Assembly: GCA_026874595.1 (NCBI GenBank)
Contig: CM049313.1
Span: 60,221,159 to 60,285,158, forward strand
Length of the DNA: 64,000 nucleotides
DNA from: Sipunculus nudus
Taxonomy: Eukaryota > Annelida > Sipuncula > Golfingiida > Sipunculidae
Direction of reading: 5' to 3'
Numbering within the stretch: the first letter of the stretch is position 1; each line of letters begins with the position of its first letter. Shown here one piece after another: positions 38,391-46,669 of the stretch. The position numbers and the translations under genes were made by a program. The notes under the pieces are model-generated. The model was given only the letters and a program-made list of their open reading frames with translations. It was not told the origin of the DNA and ran no database searches.

Positions 38391-41300
38391 TACATTACTG
38401 ATGACATGTATATATGACCATAAATGGATCATTTTTCATCACTTAAAACAATATTATTTTGTAATATTTTTTGTATTTTTTCAGTCATTATTCGCATTTA
38501 TCCACTTCAACATATTTACAAGTATCATAAGTGTTTCATATAACACATATGTTCTCATATAAATGTTAAATATACTTCTTTGTTCAAATGATTGACATCC
38601 AATGGGTTTCAGGCATGAAATTCCTTATTATTTGTATGTGACTGACAGCAAATATACCTCAATTTCTGATAACTCTGTCTCTTTAGAAAAAAATTAAATC
38701 AACATATTGAAAGCACACATCTTTTGTGAAATATAGTGTAATTGTTCTCTGAAAATTTGGTTGTTATAAAAATACAAGTGCTTGTGTAGTCACTTAGACT
38801 GTATCTTTAATTTCATGGAATGATTTGTTTTTACAGTGACAACAAGAATGGTGTAGTAGTTTGTGTTGTTAACTCATTCTGTAGTGTTGCTCCTCAGATG
38901 AATAAAAATATAACTTGTATGTTCAAATTCCTGAGAAAATTACCTTTCAGTGCATATATATATTGTCTTGGGTGTATTTTTAATAAAAAATATATGATGG
39001 AAAACATACAGGAGATCTTGTTATAAACACAGGTTTATCAGAGCCCCGGTCACACTGAGTGTGTAACATGATACTGATGCTGCTACACTGGTGGCCAGGG
39101 GCTGTGTGTATACACAGTAGCTCAGCCTATGTTCCCATTAAACATACACCAGCGTAACTGCTGTGGGGGCAACTGCTTTTCTCACCTAAGCCTGGTCAGC
39201 CCCATGCATAAGACTCAAGGTAAGTTTGATGTATTGGCCTGGTATTTTGACCTGTCTATGTGTCTTTGATGGCTTTCTTGTTCACAAGACAGGTGTCGCC
39301 ACCTACAATGACGTTTGCACAGTGTATGTGCCTGCTTGTTTCTATAGACGAATTTGATATATCAGCCTGAAATTAGGCATATTTATGCAAATTGAAAAGC
39401 TTTTTCGTATACAAGACTGGTGGTGCCATCTACAATAATTTTTGCACAGTGTGTGTCCCTGCTTGTTTCTCAGGAGGGGTTTGATATATCAGTCTGAAAT
39501 TGGGCATATGTATATATCTCTGATAGCTTTGTTGTATACAAGACTGGTGGTGCCAGCTACAGTCATTTTTCGAGTTGTGTGAACCCATGCCAGAATTTCC
39601 GCAGTGATGTTTGTGTAATTGTTTCTTATTCAAAATGTTTAGTACTTTTCATATATATGAGAAGTAATGGTCCAGCATTGAAACATTATACCTGGTGTAT
39701 TTCCCAATGCACAGGTTTGCATTAGGCCTGTAGGCCTTGTTAACATTTAATATGAATTTGAAATTCTTAATCTATTTGAATTTGAAATTCTTAATTTATA
39801 AAATTTATAAATTCTTAATCTATAAAATTTATTCATTGTGTTCAGAAGTTGTTTCCTCAGTATATGAACATATTACTTTTCTTTGAAGTTTTCTCATAAC
39901 TGATATGCCACTGTTATTATCTTTTGAGTGTGCTTTGTTGTAACAGGTAATTTCAGAAAACTTTTTTTGTTTTCAGCCCATGTTTCCCCCAGTGATGAGA
40001 CCCCCATTTCCCGGATGGCCAACAGATCCAACTCAGTCCCTACCACAGGTAATGTAACTTTTATAAGAAGACCAGTGTTTAGACTGGCCTCATTTTGTCA
40101 GTTCATGGATTAAAGTGTTAACCCATATCATAGTGGGCCATTTTATCTGTGGCAAAATGATACGTATTGACAACTGCAGTGAAAATCTTGAAAAGGAAAT
40201 TTCATCCTTGTGCTGGACCAGCTACACAAATAGCATTTCTTCAGATAAACCAAACCAGCTGTCTTTTTTTACGTATTTTTCTTATGAAACCTACCATGTG
40301 TGAAAAAAGATTTGGGGACAGTTCAATGTTATAGCTTTTGTGGCTCCCTGGGGAGCATACACCCTAACACATGCAATCATAGATGTATTAGGGTTATCAA
40401 TTCAACATTTTCCTACCACCCATGCATGACCTGTACCCAGTCGCTCCTGGTTGGAAAGGGCTCACCCTTTATGTGAAGGCTTTGGCCAAGAGTCTTTGTG
40501 AGGAATAACAGTCTTAATGAGATTTAAACCCAAACCTTTGCAGCACCCTAACAATTGCACCTGTATGCTCCATAAAACTCAGTAAAGCTTTATAACAAGC
40601 TTTATTTCTATCTCAGAAATTCATAGGAAACTTGTGGTTACCATAGATATTGGATTAACATATTGATTTACTGTTTTGCACATTTTCCTTCTTTTTCTAA
40701 TTCCTCATCGAAAGCTGAATATATTGAGTTTACAGATTGTGCACAGTACTTTTATACTAGCATGAATGGCCAGTTGGAAATAACATTGTTGTTTTCAGCA
40801 TGACTGCTATCACCACAAAAAGTAGGCCTTAGCAGTGCAATAGATTTATGCCAACTGATCCTCTCTATTTTGACACAGTTCCCTTTTTCAAGAGGTAATG
40901 TTTCTATCCGCATTTATATTTCATGGTGTTAGCAGAATCATTCAAAAGAAATGTGTTTGGATAAATTGTATATACTAGTATATCATATGGGTAGTTTTTA
41001 GCATTTTCATCTGTTCAGCATATACTCACTGTGTTATCATACTTATGCAGGTTATACCTGATATTGCTCCACCACCTCCTCTAGTGGATGAAAATGAGGC
41101 TGTCACAGATGACAAAGAGGCTCTACACAGCATGCTGATATCCTGGTACATGAGTGGCTATCACACGGGCTACTATCAGGTGAGACTACGGTATAGTGAC
41201 TAAATATAGTACCAACTTCTATGCTGGTCAGTAACCTGCACAGGGATATGACTAAGTAGCAGCATCCAGATAGTCAAATGTTCATCTCCTTTCTCATTGG

Positions 41301-41849
41301 GAAAGTGTATTAATGAAGTTCCCTGTGAATAACTGCCAGTTGTAGAAAACATTATATTATCACGATTAAATAATTATTTACATTTCAAGGTGAAATTTAT
41401 ATGAATGAGAATAAAATGCTTGTTAAATATTGTTTAGACATCTAAAGTAAGCAAAAAAATAAAAAAAATGATTAAAAGACAAATATATCATTATAATGAC
41501 CAGGTTAAATTATAAAAAATTGGAAAAGATCATAGCTTTAAAAAAACATATCTCTTGTTTGATTTTTAGGTTAATCATCAATCTTGAGTTTCAACAGATG
41601 GGAAAGATTCTGTTAGAATTTGAAATGAATGAGAACAGTAAAACCAAAAACAAAACATATAGGCTAAATTGGAACATATTGAGAAGGAAAAAAAGGTCAG
41701 ATACATGGTACCTTAGACATCTTATTTTTATTTCTCAGTAAAGGAATCTGCTTTTATGTTTATAGGGACTTAAAGAGGGTAAGAAAAATCAAGGAAGTAA
41801 GACAGACACAACGTCAGCTCCAGAACAGCAAGAGGAGTCCACCAGGTAA
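19418..41849 (+). CDS. SMN1: SMN1, survival motor neuron protein, complete 8 coding exons
   Basis: Exons: 19418-19456, 20950-21021, 24443-24583, 27071-27289, 27746-27937, 39977-40048, 41051-41179, 41766-41849 (TAA at 41847-41849). All introns are GT-AG and all exons are phase 0, giving 315 residues (human 294). Family knowledge: SMN oligomerises and, with Gemins, loads Sm rings onto spliceosomal snRNAs in cytoplasm and nuclear gems. Domains in order: the Gemin2-binding segment [19 protein letters not shown] (exon 2), a Lys/Arg-rich linker (exon 3), Tudor (exon 4, residues about 87-138), proline-rich exons 5-6, and the YG box [14 protein letters not shown] (exon 7). The start is the first ATG and is followed by a short [13 protein letters not shown] exon like SMN exon 1. 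The 12-kb intron 5 hosts several transposons including the RAG1-like element. Identification is near certain. Confidence 0.97.
19457..20949 (+). other. SMN1 intron 1, nothing recognised
   Basis: 1.5 kb with GT-AG ends. Open frames at 20194-20439 and 20464-20817 have no recognised domain, and neither has flanking sites that fit the SMN1 transcript. Confidence 0.6.
20950..21021 (+). CDS. SMN1: SMN1 exon 2, Gemin2-binding segment
   Basis: Acceptor ATATTTCAG and donor GTAAGA flank 24 codons. The acidic [19 protein letters not shown] matches the helix of vertebrate SMN that binds Gemin2. Confidence 0.93.
21110..23165. repeat. SMN1 intron 2 tandem array (~290-bp units) rich in AGGTCA half-sites
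   Basis: Bounded by related blocks 'agtggggatactacag' (left) and 'ctggggatactacagtatc' (right). Inside, units with 'aactccagcttggt'-like and 'ggtcaaaggtcaaggtcac' blocks recur at about 21796, 22082, 22370 and 22661 (period 286-291). Nearly every unit carries AGGTCAAAGGTCAAGGTCA or a close variant. A related, reverse-oriented region lies at 60770-61320. Likely a non-autonomous element with internal tandem repeats. Confidence 0.75.
23511..24132. mobile_element. MITE with ~39-bp imperfect inverted ends
   Basis: Left end TTATATGCCCGTCATATGAT and right end (reverse complement) TTATATGCCAATCATATGAC, continuing into GGTATACC/GGTTTACC. The inside carries the 'cctcattaaat'-type family also found at 1090-1560 and 60530-60700. 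Target duplication not clear. Confidence 0.6.
24584..26228 (+). other. SMN1 intron 3, left part, nothing recognised
   Basis: No exon-like segment, repeat or RNA gene could be supported here on either strand. Confidence 0.5.
26229..26970. mobile_element. Harbinger-like MITE carrying a SINE
   Basis: Inverted termini GGCTGCCTTTCCA...TGGAAAGGCAGCC, with TTA on the left and TCA on the right, which suggests the 3-bp TNA duplication of PIF/Harbinger elements (one mismatch). Contains a G-run at about 26398 and the SINE at 26636-26880. Lies in SMN1 intron 3. Confidence 0.5.
26636..26880 (+). mobile_element. tRNA-derived SINE
   Basis: A tRNA-like head with an A-box-like CAGCTGAGCGG and a B-box GGTTTGATCCCC about 40 bp later is followed by a conserved-looking body 'ttctctgggttctctggtt'/TTCCTCC and an AT-rich tail. 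A functional tRNA is not supported: no clean cloverleaf or acceptor stem closes around it. Family knowledge: mollusc SINEs share such a central domain. Confidence 0.65.
27071..27289 (+). CDS. SMN1: SMN1 exon 4, Tudor domain
   Basis: 73 codons. The Tudor fold reads from [12 protein letters not shown] to [13 protein letters not shown]. By family alignment, the aromatic cage that binds symmetric dimethylarginine is F98 (human W102, with W97 beside it), Y105, Y123 and Y126. E130 corresponds to human E134, a spinal-muscular-atrophy mutation site. The cage tryptophan appears shifted or replaced. Confidence 0.95.
28184..30132. mobile_element. hAT-like non-autonomous transposon (1.9 kb)
   Basis: Inverted ends CAGACATGGGG...CCCCATGTCTG are flanked by 8-mers tgaataac (28176-28183) and taaataac (30133-30140), 7 of 8 identical. 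Both subterminal regions (28190-28345 and 29970-30110) are filled with TAATAG repeats. No transposase was recognised. CAG ends and 8-bp duplications are typical of hAT elements. Confidence 0.75.
30875..32560 (+). repeat. dispersed repeat family B, copy 1 (interrupted)
   Basis: Starts 'agcgaacctgtgagcttatg'. Copies of this family start near 46675, 52769 and 54135. It shares blocks such as 'ggtggcgccacctgcat' and 'tttttgtacgggg'. This copy is interrupted by the element at 31334-32410 and runs on into family C. Confidence 0.8.
31334..32410. mobile_element. pogo/Tc1-mariner-like non-autonomous element (1.08 kb)
   Basis: Inverted ends CAGTCAAGCCCGCTTATTGT and CAGTCGAGCCCACTTTGTGT (right end, reverse complement), with TATA (canonically TA) on both sides. 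The neighbouring family B copies at 47100 and 53205 lack this insert, giving empty-site evidence. No intact transposase. Confidence 0.8.
32560..33040 (+). repeat. dispersed repeat family C, left part, split by the RAG1-like element
   Basis: Contains repeated 'caggtcaagagttcactcag' and 'tggcagactgcca' motifs and ends TCACTCGGGG. It continues at 39166 with GGGGCAAC. Uninterrupted copies at 48690-49420 and 58060-58780 read 'actcggggcaacagcc' or 'acttggggcaacagcc' across the junction. Confidence 0.85.
33041..33080 (+). repeat. left terminal inverted repeat of the RAG1-like element
   Basis: CACAGCAGTTAC, then a 14-bp gap, then TGTATGTTTAATGG. The first three bases CAC agree with the RSS heptamer CACAGTG and with Transib/Chapaev ends. 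Confidence 0.88.
33143..33155. promoter_or_regulatory. X-box-like (RFX) palindrome upstream of the RAG1-like gene
   Basis: GTTGCTAGGCAAC fits the RFX consensus RYYNYY-N-RRNRAC exactly. Within 30 bp it is followed by CAATATGGCGGAC (YY1-like) and a half-site CCTAGCAAC. It lies about 640 bp before the ATG and within the transposon. A regulatory role is inferred from motif only. Confidence 0.45.
33795..38198 (+). CDS. RAG1-like recombinase/transposase, intact, 1060 residues
   Basis: Exons: 33795-34952, 35068-35363, 35473-35697, 35843-36097, 36284-36360, 36472-36674, 36811-37116, 37306-37464, 37579-37765, 37882-38198. All introns are GT-AG, all phases join, and there is no stop or frameshift. N-terminus: zinc ribbon CRVCGNKC (16-23) with CRKC (65-68), a [12 protein letters not shown] basic AT-hook-like segment, a perfect C3HC4 RING (C180, C183, C196, H198, C201, C204, C219, C222), then CNLC...HAC (249-266). 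The core is collinear with vertebrate RAG1: the first catalytic Asp is probably D586 in KIGGDHGGG, the second D658 (or D656) in [14 protein letters not shown] followed by the zinc pair PCLWC, then [28 protein letters not shown], and a Glu (E1001 or E1005) in [17 protein letters not shown]. Length is close to vertebrate RAG1 (about 1040). Inferred to cut and paste its own element. The start is the first ATG after the upstream region; no longer frame exists. Confidence 0.9.
34323..34464 (+). CDS. RING finger of the RAG1-like protein
   Basis: C3HC4 pattern C-x2-C-x12-C-x-H-x2-C-x2-C-x14-C-x2-C, complete (residues 180-222). In vertebrate RAG1 the equivalent RING is an E3 ubiquitin ligase module. 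Transib transposases usually lack it. Confidence 0.85.
35843..36360 (+). CDS. exons 4-5 of the RAG1-like gene, first and second catalytic Asp
   Basis: Exon 4 (35843-36097) ends in LAQMSW and holds KIGGDHGGG. Exon 5 (36284-36360, only 77 nt) holds [13 protein letters not shown]. Both splice pairs are canonical. Confidence 0.8.
37202..37273. repeat. (TA)n microsatellite in RAG1-like intron 7
   Basis: Nearly pure TA dinucleotides. A (TG)n tract lies at 38353-38388 downstream of the gene. Confidence 0.95.
37306..37464 (+). CDS. exon 8 of the RAG1-like gene, short internal exon
   Basis: 53 codons from ERKQKTLQ through [12 protein letters not shown], between acceptor CATATAAAG and donor GTATGT. 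The acceptor lacks a strong pyrimidine tract because a (TA)n microsatellite occupies the intron just upstream, which could weaken splicing. The GNxxxK motif aligns with RAG1 GNFARK. Confidence 0.8.
38982..38987 (+). terminator. possible polyadenylation signal of the RAG1-like gene
   Basis: AATAAA about 780 bp past the stop codon and still inside the element. An earlier AATAAA lies near 38901. No transcript evidence is available. Confidence 0.35.
39135..39165 (-). repeat. right terminal inverted repeat of the RAG1-like element
   Basis: Read on the minus strand: CACAGCAGTTAC, a 5-bp gap, then TGTATGTTTAATGG. It has the same two blocks as the left end but the gap is 9 bp shorter. Confidence 0.88.
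39166..39560 (+). repeat. dispersed repeat family C, right part
   Basis: Continues the target repeat after the RAG1-like element: 'ctcacctaagcctggtcag', 'caaggtaagtttgatgtatt', then units with 'caagac' plus 'ggtggcgcc'/'ggtgtcgccacc' and 'tacaatgacttttgca'. Same order as at 49150-49420 and 58625-58790. Confidence 0.8.
39634..41050 (+). other. end of SMN1 intron 5 and SMN1 intron 6, nothing further recognised
   Basis: Apart from SMN1 exon 6 (39977-40048, encoding [18 protein letters not shown]), this stretch has no supportable feature. Confidence 0.6.
41051..41179 (+). CDS. SMN1: SMN1 exon 7, YG-box oligomerisation helix
   Basis: 43 codons: an acidic proline-rich start ([12 protein letters not shown]), then [20 protein letters not shown]. 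This is the tyrosine/glycine zipper that drives SMN self-association. The last exon adds GLKEGKKNQ and a polar tail. Confidence 0.95.
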
Positions 41850-44800
41850 CAGAGGACCAAGTTACAGTGCTGCAAAACGTGTTCATATGGCTACACATCC
41901 ATGATAATGGATGATTCTCGCTTTGGCAGTCATGAGACTTAATGGACTGTCTGTATTGTTTCAGTAGATGGTGTCCACAGGACTGAAATATGTTGTCAGT
42001 AGCTGACAGGTGACTGTAAAGGAAGATGTCCATCAAAACTGGTTCCATCATATGACTCTGAGACTCTCTGGTTTTGTTTTACATTGACTAGACCTGGTGT
42101 CTGTGATCGTTACATGTATTGTTAATTTGGTAAGAGGCTTTTCGTACAAAGGCATTTGGGGTAAAGCAGATATACTGTTATGCTTATCAGTGTCTTGTAC
42201 ATAGACCCACATGGTTATCAGTTCTAAGTTTGAACTGTGTCCTGTAGGTTTTATGTAAGTGAATTATTTGGAGATATAAAACATCTTAAGCTTCCTTATT
42301 CTTATGATTTTATACACATGAGTGGGCTTGGTATCAAAATGAATAATTTCCTCACTTCAGGTGTATGATTGTCTCAAAACTAAATTAAACAACTAGTGTT
42401 GCATATATAAATGAGAAGTACCTTTGTAAAATTGAAATAAGAGAACAGGTGTAATGCAGAAATAATACTCAGAACACCAAGGCTTGACTGAATATGAAAG
42501 GCATGACTCTTCAAGTGAGCATTTTTAAACTGGTCACAAAATATACATTTGTGCATGTGTCCACCATAACAAATAAACACTGCTGTTAGGGACTCTACTT
42601 TCAAAACATCATGAAACACCCTGCAGCTACAAATGGTTTTAAAACCAAAATGACCAGTTTTATGTTAACAGCTATCGTATCTACTGGGGCCACCAGATGG
42701 CAGCATTAATAGCTCCTGTTTCTGCCAGTGACATATCTGCTATCCAAAAAACAACTTTATTCTTGCATTTCCTTTGTTTTATACAATTATGAAACGTTAT
42801 TGCATAGGTATATTCAGAAGGTGAAAATTGTTGAATCATCTGAAGTTATTCCTTCTGACTTAAACTAATAGGGTTGTCTAGAGATGTATAATCATGGATA
42901 CCTAAAACACCATAAAAATAACAGCTTGTATTTTTTTTGGAGCACACCAGTGAAGATTAGGGGCAAGTGAGAAACCCTGATCTTATATCAAGGTCATATT
43001 CTTCCTTCTGATCTAGTGAAAGAGCAGTCACAGGTACTGTTGTGATGTCAGAGGTGATGGTAACACAAGTGAAGAGAACTGAAGTCATCACGAGTGAAGA
43101 GAATAAAACTCAAAATGCCTTTCACTTTGAATTAAATTAACTAAGTCAATTTTAACAGAAGGCCTTCATAAACAAGAAGGTTTAGGTCAGATTAGAGACT
43201 TTAAGGATTGTACAGGGCTGATATACCATGTGGCATAAACAATTATGGGTTGCATGATGGGATATTTTATGATTTAACAACCCATTTCATTCACAGTTCT
43301 AGTAACAATTCCCATTTGTCCTGAAATCTGATAGAGTTTTAATAAGACACAGCATTGCATTTTGGCAGACCAGTGGGGCCATAAAGTTTCAGAATATTTA
43401 CAAGTTGTTAATTTAACCTTTCTTGGAAATAATTTCTTAACAGTGGAAAGCTGATAATCATATAAAGATTAACCAGTACTCAGCACTGTCAGCAAGGTTG
43501 AAAGATAAGATAGGGAATGTCAACTGCATTTGTTGAACTGTTAATAAGTAAAGGGGATCTTGGTAATTGGCCACGCAAGCATTGAAAATTCTGAAGGAGA
43601 TGAGACTTGTTTAATCACTGACGCATTTCAGTGCCAATCAGAATGTGATGTCTTGTGCAAACGCTACAGTGATTTATTTTTAATTACATGGTATGTATGA
43701 ACAAAAGGCTCAGCCAGTGTCAACAAGGTTTCAGGCTTTCAAGGAATCATGCCACCTTGCCTGTGAAATATGTTGTCAGATGAAAACTCAGAAGGTAAGA
43801 AGTATTCTGGAGAAAAAAAAAGACTGGTTCACCAAATGCAGGTGTACAGTACAGTCTTAAATGTTGCTTTAATTGCATTAAAATAAAAAGTTTTCAAACT
43901 GTCACTCATGCCTGGCCATTGTCAGGCTGTCCCACAGAGGCCGGCAAACCATTCTCTATCAAGTACATACTAAGAAATGAATATGTAACCAGTAAATAGA
44001 CTGCATAAAGGCTGTGGGCTGTGCTACAATTAGATTAATGTTCATTGTGAATAATTCATGTCAAGTCAGGATTTGATATTTTGACCTATTATTTAGCAGA
44101 CCTTAATTTCACATGAATAGGTGCAATTTGAAATATCAGGAAATTTCTTGTGACATCCAATTTTTATCTACTGTGCCTTGTGGTCTCCATTTCATTTGTT
44201 CTAGTGATCAATTATTTAGTTTTAAGTTTGTCATGAGGAATTGCATTTGTGGTTATTGATTCTAAAATGCAACAAGAACAATACAGGTGCTTGAATTATA
44301 CTACAGTAGTTGGTACTCTAACCGCTACATGTGTCTGCTGTTCAAGTGACATTTCATGGTTTGTGCTCTCACTGGAGCTTTCTGAAACATTAAAACCATT
44401 CATTATTGATAAAAATCAAAAGCAGGAACCATTATGATAGATAATGTTCATGAAACAGTTCATTATTCTAATATTTCAGTGCATGATGACTCATAGTTAG
44501 ACTGGATTACTATTACAAGACTTTATATCAATGTTTTCATCATTGATGTTTGATTGGTTCTGTAGCTGTATCCAACAATTTGTCAGCAACTTGCTGTTTG
44601 CTGAATCAGGGTTACTTAGCATTTGGTGAGACTTCCTTGCCTGTGTTTTAATAAAGAGAAAATTGTTGCAAGAACTATGAACAGATCCAGCATAAAATTT
44701 CATGAATAAATTTTATACATCATTATTATGGTAATACTATTTCTGTTTTGTCCCTATTTCAGAATATTTTCAGATAAGACCATTGAGTTGAAAAATAATT

Positions 44801-46660
44801 GTGCTTATGTTTAAAATAATATATACCCAAATCTTGGAGGGATTCTCAGTTTTCCTTACCAATCAATCTGCTGATCATTAATGGATGTTTAGCACATGGA
44901 CCCATGTATATGTCATATATAACCATGTGAAAACACAGTTGTTTTGCAGTTGAGACTAAGAGGGCAAACGTTTTGGGTGAATGACACTAACAAGAAACTA
45001 TCTGGACATATCATCCACTGGAAACTATGTAAAAATACAGCAAAGTGACAATTTTCACCCAAGAGGAGTTCACAGATTCCCTTATTTTTGCTCATCCAGC
45101 CATGTGCCTGACAAGCTTATGCTGTGGCAAAGTGACATCTGTTTGGCATCTTTTCAAAATGCATCTTCTTAAATCTGGACAGGTCTATAAGAGCTAAGTG
45201 TGGGCTTTGAAATTTCTACACAAAACTTTGAAACTGCAGGTGGCGCCACCTTGGATACCAACTGTCTCAGATGGAAGGGTTATTACAAGTAGCTGCATAA
45301 TTACATGTTCTAGTTTCCTGTTCTGAGACACTTATAAAGAGACCTTTTCACATGAAGTAAAGTGTTTACCCTCTAAAATAAAATGTTATCTGCCAATATT
45401 CTGATTTGCTTTCTCCTATATTAAAGTGGAAATAAACTTGCACATGCCACCTAGTTGTCATAACATGCAACTTCACAAATCAAGACCTTCAAGCTCAAAC
45501 TGGTGTTTCCTCTTAATTTCCTCTACTTGTTTAGGAGTTTGCAGTGCAGTGGAAGATTCAACCTCGGATGGTCAAGCAGTCCTGTTTTTTGTAATGAAAA
45601 GTGTTGACTGTTTGCTCTCACACAAGACCATTACTGTGTTATAAACACATGAATTTGAGACAGTATGCGCATGCAAATTTGTGGATGGTTTTGCTAGGTA
45701 ACTTTTTGTATTCAGCCAAAATTGTGAAATCTCGTGAGATAATATACATACTATTGCAGATGTTTATGGACAATTTAAAAAATCGTACTACATACTGTAG
45801 TAATGAATTATGATACCAAGGGACTGTCAGTCACAATGCTTAGCTAAAATTGATTCTGAGAATATTTGTATAAAATTCTAGTGGTTGTAATGACTGTCTA
45901 TCACATAAATGTATATGTGAAGGTTTCAGGATTTCAACTTAGTGACTGTAATATGCATGTAAATATATCAACAGGGAACTTACAAAACCTAGAAAATAGA
46001 GGATAATGGACATGAGCTGAAGCATAATAACATGTGAAGGAATAATAAAACAAAATAATTCAACTTTTGTCTGTTCATCATAAAAAATACCAAAAGTCTG
46101 TCATTAACACTTTTATAAATGACTATCATAAATTTAGTGTTCAGGCACTACTACAAATATTTCTTCGCCTCAGGTCTGATTATCCATTATGGAGCATGAA
46201 AGTAATGAAACATTGATATGTATAACAGTTCATAACAGACATCCAATCGGTAGCCATGTAAAGAGGGAGGGGAGGGGGTCTTGTTGTGGAGTCGGTATTT
46301 TTTAAGCAGGTGGGCTCAAGTGGATGGAAAAGTGTTAATTGAAAACCAAAATAACATAAACAGAACTTTATGAAAATTTAGCTGCAATTACTGCTTATTG
46401 ATGAAAGATTTATAATTTTTTTAACAACTGAGTACTAAGGTTTCTATACTAATAAAAGCTCAGTGTAGAAGATCAAATCCTGGTTATAAATGTGTTATAT
46501 GAAATGTTTTATAAAAAAAGAAGGCTTTGTGTGTTTTACAAGTGATTACCAGAAATGTTTATCAGTTTGTGTGTCATTATTATCTGGCAGAACATACCTG
46601 TATATTGATATTTTATCAAATAAAATAATAAGATAATATTGGCTTTTGAGTCATCTGAGA
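41850..46660 (+). other. SMN1 3' UTR and intergenic sequence
   Basis: AATAAA occurs at 42572-42577 and again near 43105 and 43871. Any could end the SMN1 transcript, which would then have a 3' UTR of at least 0.7 kb. No other gene recognised. A family-C-type 'ggtggcgccacc' fragment lies near 45240. Confidence 0.45.
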
Positions 46661-46669
46661 TATATGTAG

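Larger units (their letters stand above)
33041..39165 (+). mobile_element. complete RAG1-like DNA transposon (~6.1 kb)
   Basis: The boundaries are defined three ways. First, the termini are inverted copies of CACAGCAGTTAC (33041-33052 and 39154-39165), with a second shared block TGTATGTTTAATGG further in (33067-33080 and, inverted, 39135-39148). Second, GGGG lies on both sides (33037-33040 and 39166-39169). Third, uninterrupted paralogous copies of the target repeat at about 49150 and 58630 read across the site. Inside is one gene, an intact 10-exon RAG1-like recombinase (33795-38198). About 750 bp of 5' and 970 bp of 3' non-coding sequence remain. No RAG2-like (Kelch) frame is visible. Family knowledge: Transib and ProtoRAG leave 5-bp duplications, while Chapaev-type elements leave 4 bp. 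The clean 4-bp GGGG and the RAG1-type N-terminus favour the N-RAG-TP/Chapaev-like side, but the exact family is not settled. Confidence 0.92.
27938..39976 (+). other. SMN1 intron 5 (12 kb), a nest of transposons
   Basis: Opens with donor GTAAGT and closes with TTTTCAG. Holds the hAT-like element (28184-30132), family B repeat with an inserted pogo/Tc1-like element (30875-32560), family C repeat split by the RAG1-like transposon (32560-33040 and 39166-39560), and the RAG1-like element itself in the same orientation as SMN1. The other SMN1 introns are 0.5-3.4 kb. Confidence 0.9.

Noticed and set aside
38199-39165. Search for a RAG2-like (Kelch/PHD) gene in the 3' part of the RAG1-like element
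   Set aside because: No frame with Kelch-type Gly-Gly repeats or PHD cysteines on either strand; the same holds for 33081-33794. A RAG2L elsewhere in the genome cannot be excluded.
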